DNA of 64,000 nt, taken from contig JAEWBY010000008.1 of NCBI GenBank assembly GCA_023390905.1, forward strand, positions 17,517 to 81,516, given 5' to 3'. Shown piece by piece: positions 25,314 through 34,701 of the stretch (within the stretch, counting starts at the first letter, position 1; each line of letters starts with the position of its first letter). The notes under the pieces are model-generated. The model saw only the letters and a program-made list of their open reading frames with translations, was not told the DNA's origin and ran no database searches. Source of the DNA: Pseudomonadota bacterium (GTDB lineage Bacteria > Pseudomonadota > Gammaproteobacteria > Xanthomonadales > Xanthomonadaceae). Made by a program: the position numbers and the translations under genes.

Positions 25314-26828
25314 TCACGGCTCCCATCCGTTGAAACTGGTGAAGGCGGGCGTCGGCTGGATCGCGTCCAGGCACTTGGCGTCGAGCGCCCTGGCGTCGGT
25401 GGATTCGATGAACTGGCCGACGAGCTTGGGCATGCAGCCCTGGCCGATGACGTTGTGGCCCTGGCCGCGCAGGACGAAATGGCGTCCGTTGCCCAGGCCC
25501 TTCAGCACGGCCTCGCCATAGGAGGGCGGGGTGACCGGATCGAGCTGGCCGGACATCAGCAGCGCCGGGACTTTCGACACCAGCGGCGCAGTGAAGTTGG
25601 CCGGGCGCGCGCCCTTGGGCCATGCGCCGCACGGCGTGAAGAACATCCGCGCCAGATCATCGCCCATGACGGTGCCGGCATCGGCCGGATCGGCGCGATA
25701 GCGATCCGCGTCCTCGGCGCAGATCACCGACATCTGCATGCCGCGCGACATCTGTCCGGAGACCTGCCCGTCCATGAACTGCGCCAGCGACATCAGCGGC
25801 GCGTAGCGGCCCTGATCGGCCTCGTCGATCACCAGGGGCAGCAGCGACATCGTGGCCGGCATGTACGAGAACGCATGGGTCAGGCTGGTGACCGTCGCGC
25901 CGGTGAGCCTGCGCTGCTTTTCCTCGCCGGTGGCCGGATCGCGATACGTCACCTGCACGGGCGCCTGCTGCAGACGGGCCTTCAGCGCCAGCAGCCGCGT
26001 GCGCAGATCGCCGCGGAAGCGCGCGCTGCACGCCCTGGATGCGGCGCACTCGCGCGATTGCAGCGCCAGGGCGTCGTCGAAGCGGCGCGCGAACTCGCCG
26101 CCGACGACCAGCGAATTCGGCGCCACGCCGTCGAGCACCAGTGAGCGCGTCTGTTGCGGGTGCGTGGCCGCGTACTGCTGCGCCACGCGCGTGCCATAGG
26201 ACACGCCGATGAGATTGATCGTCGGCGCCTCGATTGCCTTGCGCACGGCTTCCAGATCACGCACGGCGTCGGTGGTCGTGTAGAAGCGCAGATCCGCGTG
26301 CTTGGAAAGCGCATCGGCGCAGCGCCGCACTTCGGTGAGGATGGCCTCTTCGCTCATCGCTTCGACTTCTTCCACACCGGTTGCCTTGCCTTCGGCATCG
26401 GTGCAGACCAGCGGATTGGATTTGCCGGTGCCGCGCTGGTCGACAAGGATCAGGTGACGCTGGCGGCGCACGTCCTTCAGACCGGCATCGATGGTCACCG
26501 CGTGTTCGGTGGCGGCCTGCCCGGGACCGCCGGCCAGGAAGAACACCGGATCGGCGGTGGCGGCGCCTTCCTCGGTTGCCGGCAGCCAGGCGATGTTGAG
26601 CGCGATCTGCCGGCCCTGCGGCGCCTGCGGATTCTCGGGTACCTTCAAGGTCGTGCACTGCGCTTCGAGGTTGCCGCCGCCGAACGGCGCATCGAGCGTA
26701 CAGGGCTGGAACGTCAGCCGGCCCAGATGGCGTCCCGCGTGGGAAGCGTCCGGTGCGGCGGTCTGGCTGCAGGCACCGAGCGCGAGTGCACCGGTGAGGA
26801 TCAGCAGCGTGCTGTGGATGTGTCGCAT
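25314..26828 (-). CDS. Alpha/beta-hydrolase lipoprotein (TAP-like peptidase family)
   Basis: A 504-residue hydrolase with lipobox LGAC (Cys20), so it is lipid-anchored in the periplasm or outer membrane. It has the family's HGGPG-like FLAGGPGQ, DQRGTGKS, the nucleophile elbow GVSYGTR (serine near 209), and late acid and histidine candidates (SGQLDPVTPP near 428, GQGHN near 459). The build is that of proline iminopeptidase and tripeptidyl aminopeptidase-like proteins with a C-terminal TAP domain. It is the first gene of the putative operon with the NatAB-like exporter. The substrate is unknown. Confidence 0.88.
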   Translation of the reverse strand: MRHIHSTLLILTGALALGACSQTAAPDASHAGRHLGRLTFQPCTLDAPFGGGNLEAQCTTLKVPENPQAPQGRQIALNIAWLPATEEGAATADPVFFLAGGPGQAATEHAVTIDAGLKDVRRQRHLILVDQRGTGKSNPLVCTDAEGKATGVEEVEAMSEEAILTEVRRCADALSKHADLRFYTTTDAVRDLEAVRKAIEAPTINLIGVSYGTRVAQQYAATHPQQTRSLVLDGVAPNSLVVGGEFARRFDDALALQSRECAASRACSARFRGDLRTRLLALKARLQQAPVQVTYRDPATGEEKQRRLTGATVTSLTHAFSYMPATMSLLPLVIDEADQGRYAPLMSLAQFMDGQVSGQMSRGMQMSVICAEDADRYRADPADAGTVMGDDLARMFFTPCGAWPKGARPANFTAPLVSKVPALLMSGQLDPVTPPSYGEAVLKGLGNGRHFVLRGQGHNVIGQGCMPKLVGQFIESTDARALDAKCLDAIQPTPAFTSFNGWEP

Positions 26829-27012
26829 GGGTGGGTTCCTGGTTGCGATGCTTGCAGGATGCCATGACGCACCGCGCGGCCGGATGTGACCGAAGGGATG
26901 CCGATCGGATCGGGTTCGCCCCGGGCTGGCCGATCGGAGGGCAGCCGCGCCACCGGAGAACGATCGCCGGCACGCCCCCCATTGCGGCAGGGTGCGTGAA
27001 GACGCAGGCGGC

Positions 27013-27765
27013 TTATTTGCTGCTGACGTATTTCTCGCGGCGAATCTGCGCCATCGGCAGGCCGGCCCGCTTCAAGGACTCGGCGCAGGCATCGACCATG
27101 TCCGGGTTGCCGCACAGGTAGGCGATGTCGCCCGCGCCATCGGGCGCGAATTCGGTCAGGTGCTGCTGCACGTAGCCGTGCCGCACGTCCGGATGCGGCG
27201 CATCAGGCAGTTCGCGCGAGAAGCACGGCACGAAGCGGAATTGCGGATGCTGCTCGGCGAAGGCGCGGAAGTCCTCGCCGTAAAGCAGTTCGCGCGGCGT
27301 GCGCGCGCCGAACAGCAGCACCACTTCGATATCGCGCTCGGCGATCTGCTGGGCCAGTTGCGGCAGCATCGAGCGATACGGCGTCACGCCGGTGCCGGTG
27401 GCGATCAGCAGGTAGCGCCGATTGCGGTCGCCGGGCATCAGGCAGAAACGGCCGTAGGGACCGCTCGCCTGGACATGGCCACCTTCGGCCAGTCCCTCGA
27501 ACAGCGCCGTCGCCGCACCGCCCGGCACATAGCTCACGGCGATCTCGACCGCTTCCCCCGGGCCAAGCCGGTGATCGTGGATCGTCGCCAGCGAATAGCT
27601 GCGCTTGGTCGCCGTGCCATCGGCGTACTGGAAATGGATCTGGATGAACTGGCCCGGGATGAAGTCCAGCGGCTGCCCATCGTCACGCAGGAACACATAG
27701 TGGCCGACGCTGGGCGCCAGCATGCGGCGCGCCACGAGCTTCAAGGGAAAATGGACAATGGCCAA
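27013..27765 (-). CDS. FAD/NAD(P)-binding oxidoreductase, ferredoxin-NADP reductase family
   Basis: A 250-residue flavoprotein. RSYSLA is the FAD-binding motif and GTGVTPYRSML (about 120-130) the nicotinamide-nucleotide site; it ends REKYVSSK. There is no ferredoxin domain. The only fitting start at the 5' end is a TTG (27763-27765), just upstream of the first predicted strand; an internal ATG at 27722-27724 would cut into the FAD domain. Members of this group include Fpr and the Fre/AscD type reductases; which one this is cannot be decided by eye. It is divergent from the YadGH-like genes. Confidence 0.8.
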   Translation of the reverse strand: MAIVHFPLKLVARRMLAPSVGHYVFLRDDGQPLDFIPGQFIQIHFQYADGTATKRSYSLATIHDHRLGPGEAVEIAVSYVPGGAATALFEGLAEGGHVQASGPYGRFCLMPGDRNRRYLLIATGTGVTPYRSMLPQLAQQIAERDIEVVLLFGARTPRELLYGEDFRAFAEQHPQFRFVPCFSRELPDAPHPDVRHGYVQQHLTEFAPDGAGDIAYLCGNPDMVDACAESLKRAGLPMAQIRREKYVSSK

Positions 27766-27871
27766 GGCGCGGATCGTGGGATGCAGTGTGCCGGGTGCGG
27801 GCCGGCGGGGTGCCTATAATAAGCGCTCATGTCCCTCCGGGCGCCCATGCAAGGCGCCGCAAGGTTGATTC

Positions 27872-28834
27872 GTGTCCCCAGCCGTGACATCCGCGAGCGC
27901 GCCCGCGCTTTCCATTTCCGATCTCCGCAAGGTCTACGACAACGGCGTGCAGGCGCTCAAGGGCGTGTCGCTGCAGGTCGCGCCGGGCGATTTCTTCGCC
28001 CTGCTGGGCCCCAATGGCGCGGGCAAGTCCACGCTCATCGGCATCGTCAGTTCGCTGGTCAACAAGAGCGCGGGCGAGGTCGAAGTCTTCGGCGTGAACC
28101 TCTCGCGCCACCGTGATGATGCGCTGCGCCTGATCGGCCTCGTGCCGCAGGAGCTGAACTTCAACATGTTCGAGAAGCCGATCGACATCCTGGTCAACTA
28201 CGCCGGCTTCTATGGCGTGCCGCGTGCCGAAGCGCTGGTGCGCGCCGAAGAGGAACTGCGCCGTGCTCAGCTGTGGGACAAGGCGCACCTGATGAGCCGC
28301 ACGCTGTCCGGCGGCATGAAGCGCCGGCTGATGATCGCCCGCGCGATGATGACGCGGCCGCGCCTGCTGATCCTCGACGAGCCCACCGCGGGCGTGGACA
28401 TCGAGATCCGCCGCGGCATGTGGAAGACGCTGAAGGACATCAACCTGGCCGGCACCACGATCATCCTCACCACGCACTACCTGGAAGAAGCCGAGAGCCT
28501 GTGCCGCAACCTGGCGATCATCGATCACGGGGTGATCGTCGAGCAGGGGCCGATGCGCGGGCTGCTGGCCAAGCTGGATGTCGAGGGCTTCCTGTTCGAC
28601 ATCGATGGCGAACTGCCGGCGCAGTTGCCGGTCATCGAAGGCACCACGCTGATCGCCACCGATGCGCACACGCTGGATCTGGACATGCCGCGCGCGATGG
28701 ATCTCAACCGCGTGTTCGCCGCGCTCAACGAGGCCGGCATCCGCGTGCGTTCGATGCGCACCAAGAGCAACCGCCTGGAGGAACTGTTCGTGCGATTGAC
28801 CGGCAATGGCGAAGGCAAGGAGCAGGCGGCATGA
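27872..28834 (+). CDS. yadG: ABC transporter ATP-binding protein, YadG-like
   Basis: A 320-residue ATPase with Walker A GPNGAGKST (46-54), signature LSGGMKRRLMIARAM and Walker B LLILDEPTAGVD. A C-terminal extension of about 85 residues is like that of YadG. The start is the GTG at 27872, with AAGG eight bases upstream; no ATG fits. It overlaps the permease gene by ATGA at 28831-28834. Pairs of this type are found widely; the substrate is unknown. Confidence 0.9.
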   Translation: MSPAVTSASAPALSISDLRKVYDNGVQALKGVSLQVAPGDFFALLGPNGAGKSTLIGIVSSLVNKSAGEVEVFGVNLSRHRDDALRLIGLVPQELNFNMFEKPIDILVNYAGFYGVPRAEALVRAEEELRRAQLWDKAHLMSRTLSGGMKRRLMIARAMMTRPRLLILDEPTAGVDIEIRRGMWKTLKDINLAGTTIILTTHYLEEAESLCRNLAIIDHGVIVEQGPMRGLLAKLDVEGFLFDIDGELPAQLPVIEGTTLIATDAHTLDLDMPRAMDLNRVFAALNEAGIRVRSMRTKSNRLEELFVRLTGNGEGKEQAA

Positions 28835-29625
28835 GCGATCCGGCCGAACTGACCGTACCGCAGCGCAACCTGATCGCCTTCGGCACGATCGTGCGCCGCG
28901 AAGTGGCGCGCATCCTGCGCATCTGGGGCCAGACGCTGGTGCCGCCGGCGATCACGATGACGCTGTACTTCCTGATCTTCGGCGGGCTCATCGGCTCGCA
29001 GATCCGCGACATGGGCGGCTACAGCTACATGGAGTTCATCGTGCCCGGACTGGTCATGATGAGCGTGATCCAGAACAGCTACGGCAATATTTCCTCCAGT
29101 TTCTTCGGCGCCAAGTTCGGCCGCCACATCGAGGAACTGCTGGTCAGCCCGATGCCGAACTGGGTGATCCTGTGGGGCTACGTGTGCGGAGCGGTGCTGC
29201 GCGGATTGATGGTCGGCGTGATCGTGCTGGGCATCGCGCTGTTCTTCACGCCGGTGAAGGTGCCGCATCCGCTGGTCACGCTGAGCACGGTGCTGCTGGG
29301 CGCGACGATCTTCTCGCTGGCCGGTTTCATCAACGCGGTGTACGCGAAGAAATTCGACGACGTGGCGATCGTGCCGACCTTCATCCTCACCCCACTGACC
29401 TATCTGGGCGGCGTGTTCTATTCGGTGAAGCTGCTGCCGCCGTGGGCCGAGGCGGCCACGCATGCCAATCCGATCTTCTACATGGTCAATGCATTCCGTT
29501 ACGGCCTGCTCGGCAGCAGCGACGTACCGCTGTGGGTGGCGTACACGCTGATGCTGGCGTTCGTGCTGGGGCTGAGCGTGCTGGCGCTGTGGCTGCTCAA
29601 GCGCGGCGTCGGCCTGCGGAGCTGA
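28831..29625 (+). CDS. yadH: ABC-2 type permease, YadH-like
   Basis: A 264-residue permease with about six membrane segments and the conserved ABC-2 features GLIGSQIRDMGGYSYMEFIVPGLVMMSVIQNSYGN and PLTYLGGVFYSVKLLPPW. It is translated by overlap with the ATPase gene (ATGA). The start of the next gene, panE-like, is seven bases after its stop codon, so all three may be one transcript. Confidence 0.92.
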   Translation: MSDPAELTVPQRNLIAFGTIVRREVARILRIWGQTLVPPAITMTLYFLIFGGLIGSQIRDMGGYSYMEFIVPGLVMMSVIQNSYGNISSSFFGAKFGRHIEELLVSPMPNWVILWGYVCGAVLRGLMVGVIVLGIALFFTPVKVPHPLVTLSTVLLGATIFSLAGFINAVYAKKFDDVAIVPTFILTPLTYLGGVFYSVKLLPPWAEAATHANPIFYMVNAFRYGLLGSSDVPLWVAYTLMLAFVLGLSVLALWLLKRGVGLRS

Positions 29626-29632
29626 TCGCGCC

Positions 29633-30556
29633 GTGCGCATCCTGATCCTCGGCGCGGGCGGCACCGGCGGCTATTTCGGCGGAAGGCTCGCCCAGTCCGG
29701 CGCCGATGTCAGCTTCCTGGTGCGCCCCGCGCGGCAGGACACATTGCAACGCGACGGTCTGCGCATCCGCAGTCCACTCGGCGATGCGGATCTGGCGATC
29801 CGCACGATCACGGCCGAAGCACTCGCGACGCAACCGCAGGCCTTCGATCTCGTCGTGCTCAGCTGCAAGGCCTACGATCTGGACAGCGCCATCGAGGCGA
29901 TCGCACCTGCCGTCGACGCGGGCGCGGAGGTGCTGCCGATCCTCAACGGCCTGCGTCATTACGCGGCGCTCGATGCGCGATTCGGTCGTGAACGCGTGAT
30001 TGGCGGTTTGTGTTTCATCAGCACCACGCAGGGCCCGCAGGGCGAGATCCTGCATCTGGGCAAACCGGCGTCCATGACCTTCGGCGAACGCGAGGGCGGT
30101 ACGCCGCGCGCGGCGCTGCGCGCATTCGCCGAAGCCTGCGCGGGCGCGGGCATCGATCACCTGCTCACGCCGCACATCGCGCAGGAACAGTGGATCAAGT
30201 ACAGCTTCCTCACCGCGCTGGCGGCGGGTACCTGCCTGATGCGAGGAAGCGTCGGCCAGATCGTGGCCACCGAAGGCGGTGCAGCCTTCATGCGCGCGCT
30301 GCATGCCGAATGCCTGTCGGTGGCCGCGGCCGAAGGCCAGCCGGTGCCCTCCGATGCGCAGTCGCGTGCGCTGGCCACGCTGGTGCAGGCCGGCTCGGAT
30401 CTGAAAGCGTCGATGCTGCGTGACCTCGAAGCCGGGTTGCGCGTGGAAGCCGCGCACATCGTCGGCGACATGGTCGAGCGTGCGCAGCGTGCGGGTATTG
30501 CCACCCCATTGTTGGCGGCCGCGTGGTCGCACCTGCAGGTCTACGACCGCCGTTGA
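29633..30556 (+). CDS. panE: 2-dehydropantoate 2-reductase (ketopantoate reductase)
   Basis: Reduces 2-dehydropantoate to pantoate with NADPH in pantothenate (coenzyme A) synthesis. A 307-residue ApbA/PanE-family protein with the N-terminal nucleotide-binding GAGGTGGYFG (7-16), then VLSCKAYDLDSAI, PILNGLRHY and the C-terminal helical domain (EQWIKYSFLTALAAG). The start is a GTG at 29633, which gives MRILILGAGG. It is the third gene after the YadGH pair. Some ApbA-family members act on other substrates, so the reaction is probable rather than certain. Confidence 0.87.
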   Translation: MRILILGAGGTGGYFGGRLAQSGADVSFLVRPARQDTLQRDGLRIRSPLGDADLAIRTITAEALATQPQAFDLVVLSCKAYDLDSAIEAIAPAVDAGAEVLPILNGLRHYAALDARFGRERVIGGLCFISTTQGPQGEILHLGKPASMTFGEREGGTPRAALRAFAEACAGAGIDHLLTPHIAQEQWIKYSFLTALAAGTCLMRGSVGQIVATEGGAAFMRALHAECLSVAAAEGQPVPSDAQSRALATLVQAGSDLKASMLRDLEAGLRVEAAHIVGDMVERAQRAGIATPLLAAAWSHLQVYDRR

Positions 30557-30723
30557 TGCGGTTTGCGCGTCCGCCCGGCGCGGCGCGCATTTCGGATGAT
30601 TCCTATGGCAGCGCCGAAGCCGGCCTGCCGATAGTGCGGCCGGGATCGCCATCTCCGCGAGTGATGCCCGCGCGCAGCGTGCACGCGGGTGATCACCGCG
30701 AACCGTCCGCACAGGAATCCTCC

Positions 30724-31227
30724 ATGTCCATCGCAAAGAACTTCGCCCCGCTGATGCTCGGACTGCTGGCGGCAGCCACCGCCGCGCATGCCGACGTGTT
30801 GCCGCCGGGTCCGCCGCCGCCTTCCATCGAAATCGGAAAAACCTACGAAGGTCGGGTACGCGTCACCGACGCGCCGGACTTGAGCGGCGGCGGCACCCAG
30901 CAGGACTTCCGCATCCAGTTGAATGCGGGCGACACCATCAAGATAGAGGGCCAATCGCAGGACTTCGATATCGCCGTGGCCGTCTATGACGCGCAGGAGC
31001 GGCTCGATCTCGACGACGACGGCGGCGAGGACACCAACGCGCGCATGATCGTGCGCGCCAACACATCAGGCCCGCATACGGTGCGGGTGATGAATCCGTG
31101 GGTGGACCGCATGGGCGAGGGCCGCTACACCCTTGCGATCACGCGTGCCACCGCCGAAGAAGCGCGCGAGCTGGAACGCGATGACGGAGATGGCTGCGGC
31201 TGCGGCCATCATCACCACGACGATTGA
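30724..31227 (+). CDS. Secreted acidic protein with His-rich tail, PPC-like fold
   Basis: A 167-residue protein with a signal peptide (1-23, cleavage after AHA). The mature part has a beta-rich domain (IEIGKTYEGRVRV ... QLNAGDTIKIEGQSQDFDIAVAVYDAQERLDLDDDGGEDTNARMIVRA) that resembles bacterial pre-peptidase C-terminal domains. It ends in GCGCGHHHHDD, with two cysteines, four histidines and two aspartates, which looks able to bind metal. The ATG at 30724 follows AGGA 10 bases upstream. The product should be periplasmic or secreted. The function is unknown and the fold call is inferred from pattern. Confidence 0.75.
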   Translation: MSIAKNFAPLMLGLLAAATAAHADVLPPGPPPPSIEIGKTYEGRVRVTDAPDLSGGGTQQDFRIQLNAGDTIKIEGQSQDFDIAVAVYDAQERLDLDDDGGEDTNARMIVRANTSGPHTVRVMNPWVDRMGEGRYTLAITRATAEEARELERDDGDGCGCGHHHHDD

Positions 31228-31236
31228 CCCTGCACC

Positions 31237-32028
31237 TCAGCCGGGCAACCTGAAAAACGCGGTGGCGGTGGCGGTGGTCGCCGCCGCCGTGGCTTCCACG
31301 GTTTCACCCCGATCGCGCGCCAGTTCCTCGACGATGTGCGCCAGGTACATCGGCTCGTTGCGGCGGTGCGAAGGTTGTGGCTTCACCGTCCGGGGCAGCA
31401 AATAGGGCGCGTCGGTCTCGATCATCAGCCGTTCGGCGGGAATGTGCCGCACCAGTTCGCGCAGGTGCAGGCCGCGCCGCTCGTCGCACAGCCAGCCGGT
31501 GATGCCGATGTGCCAGTCCTGATCGAGATAGTCGAACAGTTCCTCGCGCGTGCCGGTGAAGCAGTGCACCACCGCCGGACCCAGCCGGCCGTCGAAGTTC
31601 TTCATCATCGCCATGAAGTCCGCATGCGCATCGCGCTGGTGCAGGAACAGCGGCTTGCCGTTCTCGCTGGCGATCTGCAACTGGCGTTCGAACGCGCGTC
31701 GCTGCGCCGGGCGCGGCGAGAAATCGCGGAAGTAGTCCAGACCGCATTCGCCCACGGCGACCACTTCCGCATGCGCGTGCAGGGCGCGCATTTCGGCATC
31801 GCACTCGTCGGTGTACTCGATCGCATGATGCGGATGCACGCCGGCGGTGGCGAACAGTTCGCCCGGATGCTGCCGGGCCAGCGCGAGCGCCAAGGGCGAA
31901 TGCGCGCGGCTCGCACCGGTGATGATCATCCGCGTGACGCCGTGTTCGCGCGCGCGCTGGAGCACGGCCTGGCGATCGTGATCGAAGCTTTCGTGGGTGA
32001 GGTTGGCGCCGATATCGATCAGGGACAT
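31237..32028 (-). CDS. tatD: TatD-family deoxyribonuclease
   Basis: A 263-residue metal-dependent TIM-barrel hydrolase. Metal ligands are visible in IDIGANLTHESF, TAGVHPHH, VGECGLDYFRD (Glu), LFLHQRDAH, VHCFTG and IETDAPYLLP. TatD enzymes act as 3'-5' exonucleases in DNA repair. Length matches the family. The C terminus is an unusual Ala/Thr run (ETVEATAAATTATATAFFRLPG) encoded by a GGT/GGC repeat. It is convergent with the secreted acidic protein gene, with a 9-bp gap. Confidence 0.93.
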   Translation of the reverse strand: MSLIDIGANLTHESFDHDRQAVLQRAREHGVTRMIITGASRAHSPLALALARQHPGELFATAGVHPHHAIEYTDECDAEMRALHAHAEVVAVGECGLDYFRDFSPRPAQRRAFERQLQIASENGKPLFLHQRDAHADFMAMMKNFDGRLGPAVVHCFTGTREELFDYLDQDWHIGITGWLCDERRGLHLRELVRHIPAERLMIETDAPYLLPRTVKPQPSHRRNEPMYLAHIVEELARDRGETVEATAAATTATATAFFRLPG

Positions 32029-32104
32029 GGAACGGGCAGGGCAATCGCGGACGCGCATTGTAGGCCACCGCGCCATCGCGGCATTCACCCACTATCCTTG
32101 AGCG

Positions 32105-34603
32105 ATGCCCGCTCCCGAATTTCCCATCGCCAGCCTGCTGCCCGCCATCCGTGCCAGCCTAGCCACGCATCCGCGCCTGGTACTGGAAGCGCCGCCCGGC
32201 GCCGGCAAGACCACGCAGGTGCCGCTGGCGCTGCTCGATGAGCCGTGGGCCGCGGGCGGCCGCCTGCTGATGCTGGAACCGCGACGCGTCGCGGCGCGGG
32301 CGGCGGCCGGTTTCATGGCGCGGCAACGGGGCGAGGCGGTCGGCGAAACCGTCGGCTACCGCATCCGTTTCGAGAACAAGGTTTCAGCGCGCACGCGCAT
32401 CGAAGTGGTCACCGAAGGCATCCTCACGCGGATGATCCAGGACGACCCGCTGCTCGATGGCGTGGCCGCGATCCTGTTCGATGAATTCCATGAGCGACAC
32501 CTGGCCGCCGATCTCGGGTTGGCGCTCGCACTCGATGTTCAGTCGCAACTGCGCGAGGATCTCCGGCTGGTGGTGATGTCGGCCACGCTGGATGGCGAGC
32601 GGCTTGCACGCTTTCTCGATGCGCCGCGACTGAGCAGCGAAGGGCGCAGTCATCCGGTCGAGGTCGCGCACCATCCCGCCCGCCGCGATGAAAGCCTGGA
32701 GGCGCAGACGCGCCGCGCGATCGAACACGCGATCGCCGAGCACGAGGGCGACGTGCTGGTCTTCCTGCCGGGCCAGCGCGAGATCCAGCGCCTGCAGGAT
32801 CAGCTCGCGCATTCGGCCGCGCTGGCTTCGGCGCATCCACCGATCGAAGTGCTCGCACTGCATGGCGAACTGCCGGTCGAGCAGCAGGCGCGCGTGCTGC
32901 AACCGGATCCCCAGGGACATCGCCGCATCGTGCTGGCGACCAACGTGGCCGAGTCGTCGGTCACGCTGCCCGGCGTGCGCGTGGTGATCGACAGCGGACT
33001 GGCGCGCGAGCCGCGTTACGATCCCAACAGCGGTTTCGCGCGACTGGATGTGGTGACGATCGCGCAGGCCTCGGCCGATCAGCGCGCCGGTCGCGCCGGT
33101 CGCGTGGCCCAAGGCTGGGCGTACCGGCTGTGGCCGCAATCGCAACGTCTCGAACCGCAGCGCCGGCCCGAGATCAGCCAGGTGGAACTGGCGACGCTCG
33201 CGCTCGAACTGGCCGCCTGGGGCAGTGACCAGCTTCGCTTCGTCGATGCGCCGCCACCGGGCGCGCTGGCGGCCGCACGCGAACTGCTGCATCGCCTCGG
33301 TGCGCTGGAGGGGAGCGCGATCACGCCGCTCGGCCAACGCATGCTCGCGCTCGGCACGCATCCGCGACTGGCGGCGATGCTGCTGACTGCGCCCGCGGGA
33401 CCGATGCGTGCACTGGCCGGCGATCTGGCGGCCTTGATCGAAGCGCGCGATCCCCTGCGCAGCGGCGGCGATGCGCTGGCCGCACGCTGGCGCGCATTGG
33501 CGGCCTCGCGCACCGGCCGCGCGCCGGCCGATGCCAATCGCTCCGGGCTTTCGGCGATCGATGCGGCCGCCAAGCAGTGGCGGCGCAGGTTGCGTGAGGA
33601 TGCGACGCCGCCCCAAGACGCCGAAGCCCACGTGATCGGCGATCTGCTCACCCACGCATGGCCGGATCGCATCGCATCCCGGCACCCGCAGGATCCGCGT
33701 CGCTATGTGCTGGCCAACGGACGCATGGCGCGGTTGTTCGATGACAGCGCGCTGTTCGGTGAACCCTGGATCGTCATCAGCGACTTGCGGCATGAAGCCA
33801 AGGACGCACTGATCCAGCGTGGCGCACCGGTGGATGAAGCCTTCCTGCGTCGCGAGTTCGCCGATCGCTTCGTCAGCGAGGACGCCGTCCACTGGGATGC
33901 CGATCGCCGCATGCTGATCGCGCGGCGCGAATCGCGCTTTGACGGCATCGTGCTGGAATCGCGTGCGGCCGGCCGCGTGGATCCGGCGCTGGCCGCGCCG
34001 GCGCTGACACGTGCGGTGCGCGAACTGGGACTCGACGCACTGCGCTGGAGCGAATCGCTGCGCCAATGGCGCGAGCGCGTACGCTGCCTGCGTGACTGGA
34101 TGCCGGAACTGGGGTTGCCGGATCTTTCGGATGAAGCATTGCTCGCGTCACTGGAAGACTGGCTCACGCCGGCGTTCCAGAACCGCACGCGGCTGGATGC
34201 GCTCGATGAGGATACGTTGGCCGAGGCGTTGAAGTCGCCGCTGGACTGGCCGCTGCGCCAGCGCATCGATCAACTCGCGCCGTTGCGCATCACCGTGCCG
34301 TCGGGAATGGAACGTCGCATCGAGTACGCACACGGGCAGCCGCCGGTGCTCGCGGTGAAATTGCAGGAGTTGTTCGGCCTGGCCGAGACACCGCGCATCG
34401 CCGACGGGCGCGTGCCGTTGACGCTGCACCTGCTCTCGCCCGGCGGACGGCCGTTGCAGGTCACGCAGGATCTGCGCGGCTTCTGGGAACGCACCTATCC
34501 GGAGGTGAAGAAAGAGATGAAGGGCCGCTACCCCAAGCATCCTTGGCCGGACGATCCCTGGACCGCGCGCGCCACCCATCGCGCCAAGCCCCGCGGCGGC
34601 TGA
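32105..34603 (+). CDS. hrpB: ATP-dependent helicase HrpB
   Basis: An 832-residue DEAH/RHA-family helicase. Walker A is APPGAGKTTQ (about 29-38), motif II is DEFHER, SAT is in VMSATLDGERL, and QRAGRAGRVAQG is motif VI. The HA2-like region and the C-terminal HrpB domain (about 700-830, PSGMERRIEYAHGQPPVLAVKLQELFGL) complete the family layout. It is a putative RNA helicase. It diverges from tatD with a gap of 76 bp. This hrpB is the helicase and is unrelated to type III secretion hrpB genes. Confidence 0.96.
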   Translation: MPAPEFPIASLLPAIRASLATHPRLVLEAPPGAGKTTQVPLALLDEPWAAGGRLLMLEPRRVAARAAAGFMARQRGEAVGETVGYRIRFENKVSARTRIEVVTEGILTRMIQDDPLLDGVAAILFDEFHERHLAADLGLALALDVQSQLREDLRLVVMSATLDGERLARFLDAPRLSSEGRSHPVEVAHHPARRDESLEAQTRRAIEHAIAEHEGDVLVFLPGQREIQRLQDQLAHSAALASAHPPIEVLALHGELPVEQQARVLQPDPQGHRRIVLATNVAESSVTLPGVRVVIDSGLAREPRYDPNSGFARLDVVTIAQASADQRAGRAGRVAQGWAYRLWPQSQRLEPQRRPEISQVELATLALELAAWGSDQLRFVDAPPPGALAAARELLHRLGALEGSAITPLGQRMLALGTHPRLAAMLLTAPAGPMRALAGDLAALIEARDPLRSGGDALAARWRALAASRTGRAPADANRSGLSAIDAAAKQWRRRLREDATPPQDAEAHVIGDLLTHAWPDRIASRHPQDPRRYVLANGRMARLFDDSALFGEPWIVISDLRHEAKDALIQRGAPVDEAFLRREFADRFVSEDAVHWDADRRMLIARRESRFDGIVLESRAAGRVDPALAAPALTRAVRELGLDALRWSESLRQWRERVRCLRDWMPELGLPDLSDEALLASLEDWLTPAFQNRTRLDALDEDTLAEALKSPLDWPLRQRIDQLAPLRITVPSGMERRIEYAHGQPPVLAVKLQELFGLAETPRIADGRVPLTLHLLSPGGRPLQVTQDLRGFWERTYPEVKKEMKGRYPKHPWPDDPWTARATHRAKPRGG

Positions 34604-34701
34604 AGCGCATTCAGCTACAGGTCGGTTGCGGCGGCCGGCCCTTACGCGGTGTGAACATCCGCGGCGGGACACTGGCCCGGTCATCTCCACAGGACAAGAC
34701 G

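Noticed and set aside
26829..27012. Small gene between the hydrolase and the flavin reductase
   Set aside because: Frames here have no ribosome binding site and no coding-like composition.
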